A DNA stretch of 64,000 bases from Luteibacter rhizovicinus DSM 16549 (GTDB lineage Bacteria > Pseudomonadota > Gammaproteobacteria > Xanthomonadales > Rhodanobacteraceae). Of this stretch, positions 61,204 to 64,000 are shown in pieces. The DNA is taken from the NCBI RefSeq assembly GCF_001887595.1, contig NZ_CP017480.1:992001-1056000 (forward strand), written 5' to 3'. The notes under the pieces were generated by a model. The model had not been told where the DNA came from and ran no database searches. It was given only the letters and a program-made list of their open reading frames with translations. Numbering within the stretch: the stretch's first letter is position 1; each line of letters opens with the position of its first letter. The position numbers and the translations under genes were made by a program.

Positions 61204-61218
61204 TTTTCTTAAAAGAAA
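61204..61218 (+). terminator. AT-rich hairpin after the sensor kinase gene
   Basis: TTTCTT-AA-AAGAAA is a perfect short palindrome 3-18 bp after the stop, with a run of six T upstream and TTTTT downstream. It is a weak terminator candidate in an AT-rich stretch unusual for this genome. Confidence 0.4.
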
Positions 61219-61315
61219 GCGCGATTTTTCAGATTAGTCTGATTCCCTGCCTGATGTCGACCGGCCACTCTTGCCGACGTATGCCGTAAGGCACGTCGAA
61301 ACAGAGAGGCACCTC

Positions 61316-61537
61316 ATGCAGCAGCACGTCATCGATTACCACATTGCCGACATCGGCCATGCGTGGGGCATCTTTCGTGAGGGGATGCAGATTGCCGTGC
61401 GCAAGAACCCGGCCGACGCCATCGCCTTCGCCAACTTCTTCGCCGATCGGGAAACACGCATCGCCACGCACGCCGTGCACGTCTCCGCGGACCGGCACAT
61501 GCATCGCACACTGATCGAACTCAGGCGCGTCGCCTGA
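61316..61537 (+). CDS. small protein, unknown function
   Basis: A 73-residue soluble protein rich in His and Arg (VIDYHIADIGHAWGIFREGM ... THAVHVSADRHMHRTLIELR). GAGAGG 8-13 bp before the ATG at 61316 supports this start. No family is recognised. The central PADAIAFANFFADRET segment should form a helix. Confidence 0.65.
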   Translation: MQQHVIDYHIADIGHAWGIFREGMQIAVRKNPADAIAFANFFADRETRIATHAVHVSADRHMHRTLIELRRVA

Positions 61538-61558
61538 TTTGACGGTACACCGAGGCGC

Positions 61559-61993
61559 TCAGCGACCGGTGGCGCCGCCCATGTGGATCATGTCCAGGTG
61601 CAGAAGGCGCAGTCGCGCGATGTGACGGCCGACGATGGCGCGATCGCCCGACGACGACTCCAGGCGCAGGAACGCATCGAGGAGACGGCGCTCCATCAGT
61701 TCGAGGGTACGGATATAGGTCACGTCCGGATCGCTCGACAGCTTCGCGGACGCTTCCATCATGCTGCGGCGGACGCCGCTCATGGGGCCGCCCGCCGTCG
61801 CGGCACGCCCACCGGTTGCGGTGACTTCGCCCTGCAATTCCGCGGCGATCGCCGTCAGCGAATCCGCGGATTCCTGCAATATCGCCTTGAGGCCTGGCTC
61901 TCGCACGCCACGCGCCGCCTGACCATAGAGATCACGATCCGCGATGACTCGGCGAATCAGCCCATTAACGACACGGATCGAGTTGCGTTCCAT
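61559..61993 (-). CDS. DUF2383 (PA2169-type) four-helix-bundle protein
   Basis: A 144-residue, all-helical protein (IRVVNGLIRRVIADRDLYGQ ... RTLELMERRLLDAFLRLESS) with the general pattern of PA2169/DUF2383 proteins, a ferritin-like-fold group of unknown function. No clear di-iron ligand set is visible. It converges with the small His-rich protein gene. Confidence 0.75.
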   Translation of the reverse strand: MERNSIRVVNGLIRRVIADRDLYGQAARGVREPGLKAILQESADSLTAIAAELQGEVTATGGRAATAGGPMSGVRRSMMEASAKLSSDPDVTYIRTLELMERRLLDAFLRLESSSGDRAIVGRHIARLRLLHLDMIHMGGATGR

Positions 61994-62059
61994 GGGCGAA
62001 ACGTTAGACCTGTCGGACTTAGCCGGTGATAAACGGCCACGTATCCGGTCAGCGGGCGG

Positions 62060-62824
62060 TCATCCGCCTGTCTCGATCAGCATGAGAGGCTGACCGGACG
62101 CGTCACGCCACCCCGACTGCAAGTCCAGCAATTGACGCACGGCCGGACAGAGCGCCTGCACCCGCGGCCTGAGCGCAGCCTCCAGCCTGGCAAGCACGCG
62201 TGCCTGTCCGCCGGTGGATAGGTCGGCAACGCGGTCGCGCAGCGCAGCGGCACCGTCCAGATCCCCATTCATCGCCAGCTGCATCGCTTCGCTGCCAACG
62301 TCCTGGCTGAGCACGGGCGTGATGTCGGAAACGATTTCCTGCGCGTAGGCGCGCATCGCATCGGCCTGCCAGTCGCGAGTGCTCTGGCTGGCAGCGATCC
62401 GCCGCTTGATATCGGCGACACGACTGGCGAGCACCCGGTCGAGTTCGCCGCTGCTGAGCGACCCCGGCGATGCCCGGCCGGCCTCCTCCCGCACAGCGCG
62501 CGCGGCAACGTCCACGCCATCGCTGGCGATCGCCTTGGCCTTGGGCACCAGGGCCCGGACGTCACGCTCGAACAGGGCAACACGATCCTGCTCGTCCGCA
62601 CGCAGCGCCACGGCACGACCGTCCGTGGCGAGGCTACCGTCGTGCAGCCGGACGCTGTGCGGCGCCACCTCCGGGCGCTCGAACAGGAGGGCATCGGGAC
62701 GGACCGTGAGGTCGTAAGTACTCGCAACCCCGCAGGACAGCTGGCCCACATCCTGAGCGGCGACGCCGCCCGCGGTGCAGACGGCGACGAAGGCAATCCA
62801 CCAGCGGGCAGTCATCCGGGTCAC
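62060..62824 (-). CDS. DUF2884-like periplasmic protein (paralogue)
   Basis: A 254-residue exported protein (signal RWWIAFVAVCTAGGVAAQ). Its plan matches the DUF2884 protein at 56585-57427: YDLTVRPDALLFERPEV, VRLHDGSLATDGRAVALRAD, then a helical region and C-terminal ALCPAVRQLLDLQSGWRDA. It lacks the His-rich tail. The start at GTG 62824 overlaps the upstream stop by 4 bp; the ATG at 62815 is equally possible. Confidence 0.75.
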   Translation of the reverse strand: MTRMTARWWIAFVAVCTAGGVAAQDVGQLSCGVASTYDLTVRPDALLFERPEVAPHSVRLHDGSLATDGRAVALRADEQDRVALFERDVRALVPKAKAIASDGVDVAARAVREEAGRASPGSLSSGELDRVLASRVADIKRRIAASQSTRDWQADAMRAYAQEIVSDITPVLSQDVGSEAMQLAMNGDLDGAAALRDRVADLSTGGQARVLARLEAALRPRVQALCPAVRQLLDLQSGWRDASGQPLMLIETGG

Positions 62825-63363
62825 AGGGCGGGTTGGGCGAACTGCTGCCTGACCGACACGCTACCGAGTGCCCAGGCCAGCCAGGCCAGCACGGGTACCG
62901 AGACAGCCTTGAGCATGACCCCCACGAGGAGGATCGAACGCGCCTTCACGCCGCGGACGAGCAGTTCGGGCGGCAGACCTTCCTGGCCGAGCACCACGCC
63001 AATCTCCTGCCACTGATGGAAGGCGACCACCGCCGTGTAGATCGCCCAGACCGCCAGCACGCCGGCGACGACGCGCATGGCGCGCCGCCCCCATTCGCGC
63101 CAGCGCAGGGTTCCCAGCGCCAGCGCCATCACGGCAAAGGCGCCGAGCGAGTAGCTCAGCGACCAGGCCATCAGCACGCGCGGGTCGGGACCGCCCGCCG
63201 CCAGCGCCTCGGGGCTCATCGAGCCGATGGCGCCGGCCGCGATGACCGCGCCGTAGGTGTTGATCACGAAGCCGACCGCCGCCAGCAGCATCACCAGCCA
63301 GACCACGATGCGCCACGGCGCAAAGGGACGGGCATGGCGTGCGCCCTTGAGAGCCTTGAACAT
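62821..63363 (-). CDS. integral membrane protein, unknown function
   Basis: A 180-residue protein with four helices (about 18-42, 65-85, 93-112 and 145-168) and a basic N-terminus. No domain is recognised. It is coupled to the DUF2884-like gene by a GTGA overlap and begins 2 bp after the peroxiredoxin stop, so the three form one operon. Confidence 0.8.
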   Translation of the reverse strand: MFKALKGARHARPFAPWRIVVWLVMLLAAVGFVINTYGAVIAAGAIGSMSPEALAAGGPDPRVLMAWSLSYSLGAFAVMALALGTLRWREWGRRAMRVVAGVLAVWAIYTAVVAFHQWQEIGVVLGQEGLPPELLVRGVKARSILLVGVMLKAVSVPVLAWLAWALGSVSVRQQFAQPAL

Positions 63364-63365
63364 GC

Positions 63366-63899
63366 TCAGACGCCCGAACCCTTCAGCTGCTCGAGGTCAG
63401 CCAGCACCTGGCCGGAGTTCTTTTCCGGATCCACGTCCTTGTAGACCTTGGCGATCTTGCCGTTCGGGTCGATCAGGAAGGTCTCGCGGCGGGCGTACTT
63501 GCTGCCCTTCTCGTCGCTGAGCACGTCGTACTTCGTCGCCATGGCGCCATCGGCGTCGGAAAGGAGCGGGAACGGCACGTGGTACTTCGCGGCGAACTCG
63601 GCGTGCGACTTCACGTTGTCCAGGCTCACCCCGTACACCACGGCGCCAGCCTTATGCAGCTTGACGATGTCGTCGCGGAACGTGCAGACCTCGGTCGTGC
63701 AGCCGCCGGTGAAGTCCTTCGGATAGAAGTAGACCACCAGCCACTTGCCCTTCTCGGTGTCGAGGGTGTGCCACTCGCCCTTCTGGTCCTGCAGTTTGAA
63801 ATCGGGTGCCTTGTCGCCGACGGCGGGGCCGGTCGGGGCGGCAGCCCAGGCGGATACAGTGATCAGGCAAAGCGCGAGAAGCGTGGAGAGGCGACGCAT
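63366..63899 (-). CDS. exported peroxiredoxin (Bcp/PrxQ type)
   Basis: A 177-residue thiol peroxidase. The signal peptide (LSTLLALCLITVSAWAA) places it in the periplasm. The active site has peroxidatic Cys67 and resolving Cys72 (GGCTTEVCTFRD), the Cys-x4-Cys spacing of PrxQ. The residue before Cys67 is Gly instead of the usual Pro (TGGC versus TPGC). The ATG at 63899 is used. It is first in a three-gene minus-strand operon. The last 101 bases of the window (63900-64000) hold only its upstream region. Confidence 0.9.
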   Translation of the reverse strand: MRRLSTLLALCLITVSAWAAAPTGPAVGDKAPDFKLQDQKGEWHTLDTEKGKWLVVYFYPKDFTGGCTTEVCTFRDDIVKLHKAGAVVYGVSLDNVKSHAEFAAKYHVPFPLLSDADGAMATKYDVLSDEKGSKYARRETFLIDPNGKIAKVYKDVDPEKNSGQVLADLEQLKGSGV

Positions 63900-64000
63900 G
63901 GGGAAACCTCGATGGGTGGGAATCAGGGAAGTGTACTCGTCCGCGTGAATGCGGGTTCCTCTCGCTTCGGTTGCGAGCCAAAGGTCACGCGCCACCGATT

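Noticed and set aside
1..64000. CRISPR arrays, rRNA genes, IS elements with transposase, prophage structural genes
   Set aside because: No spaced direct repeats, no rRNA-like stretches, no transposase or phage structural motifs were seen. The only mobile signatures are the integrase island and the palindromic repeats.

Overview
This 64 kb window is a GC-rich chromosomal segment of a gammaproteobacterium. It most resembles the Xanthomonadales, and within them Rhodanobacteraceae (a Luteibacter- or Dyella-like organism). The reasons are a Clp-type CRP homologue divergent from speD, a hemD-hemX-hemY run, coq7 beside rplM-rpsI, and an sRNA with C-rich loops directly downstream of polA, as in xanthomonads. 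The genus call is inference; no database was searched.

Layout. 1-8 kb: the 3' part of polA, an sX13-like sRNA locus, a two-helix membrane protein, uvrD, and an hscC Hsp70 with a J-like partner. 7.4-10.7 kb: hemD-hemX-hemY on the minus strand. 10.8-21.3 kb: mixed housekeeping genes (two hotdog thioesterases, rhodanese, ferredoxin reductase, SrkA-like kinase, RlmI, topoisomerase IB, aldo/keto reductase with LysR, cupin). 21.3-26 kb: pssA, then a thiamine uptake locus with a TPP riboswitch, a TonB-dependent receptor and a PnuC-family transporter, behind an APH-type kinase gene. 26.0-26.7 kb: two inverted copies of a palindromic repeat.

27.6-33.4 kb is the most interesting part. Two bufferin-type metallophore (RiPP) clusters lie in tandem: bufA1-bufB1-bufC1-doxX and bufA2-bufB2-bufC2. 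They are divergent from an ECF sigma factor/NrsF (DUF1109) anti-sigma pair. The same promoter, GTAACC-N16-CGAA, precedes the sigma gene and both bufferin precursors, so the block reads as one autoregulated metal-stress regulon.

33.4-38.5 kb: secreted and membrane proteins, including CarG-like, TlpA-like, MASE1-only and dienelactone-hydrolase-like proteins. 38.5-41.8 kb: a lower-GC island next to tRNA-Gln, with a tyrosine integrase, a membrane protein and a HEPN-motif protein with a small partner. 41.9-51.8 kb: rplM-rpsI, coq7, aldo/keto reductase with LysR, speD, clp, a MarR-GNAT fusion, and trpG-trpD-trpC plus a HAD phosphatase. 51.9-64 kb: an isochorismatase-like hydrolase with its MarR regulator, several small secreted proteins, a D-2-hydroxyacid dehydrogenase, two DUF2884 paralogues, an EvgSA/BvgSA-like two-component system, a DUF2383 protein and an exported peroxiredoxin.

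All family names come from reading motifs and overall sequence character. No alignment was run. Starts were chosen from RBS, overlap and signal-peptide evidence, and several are GTG.
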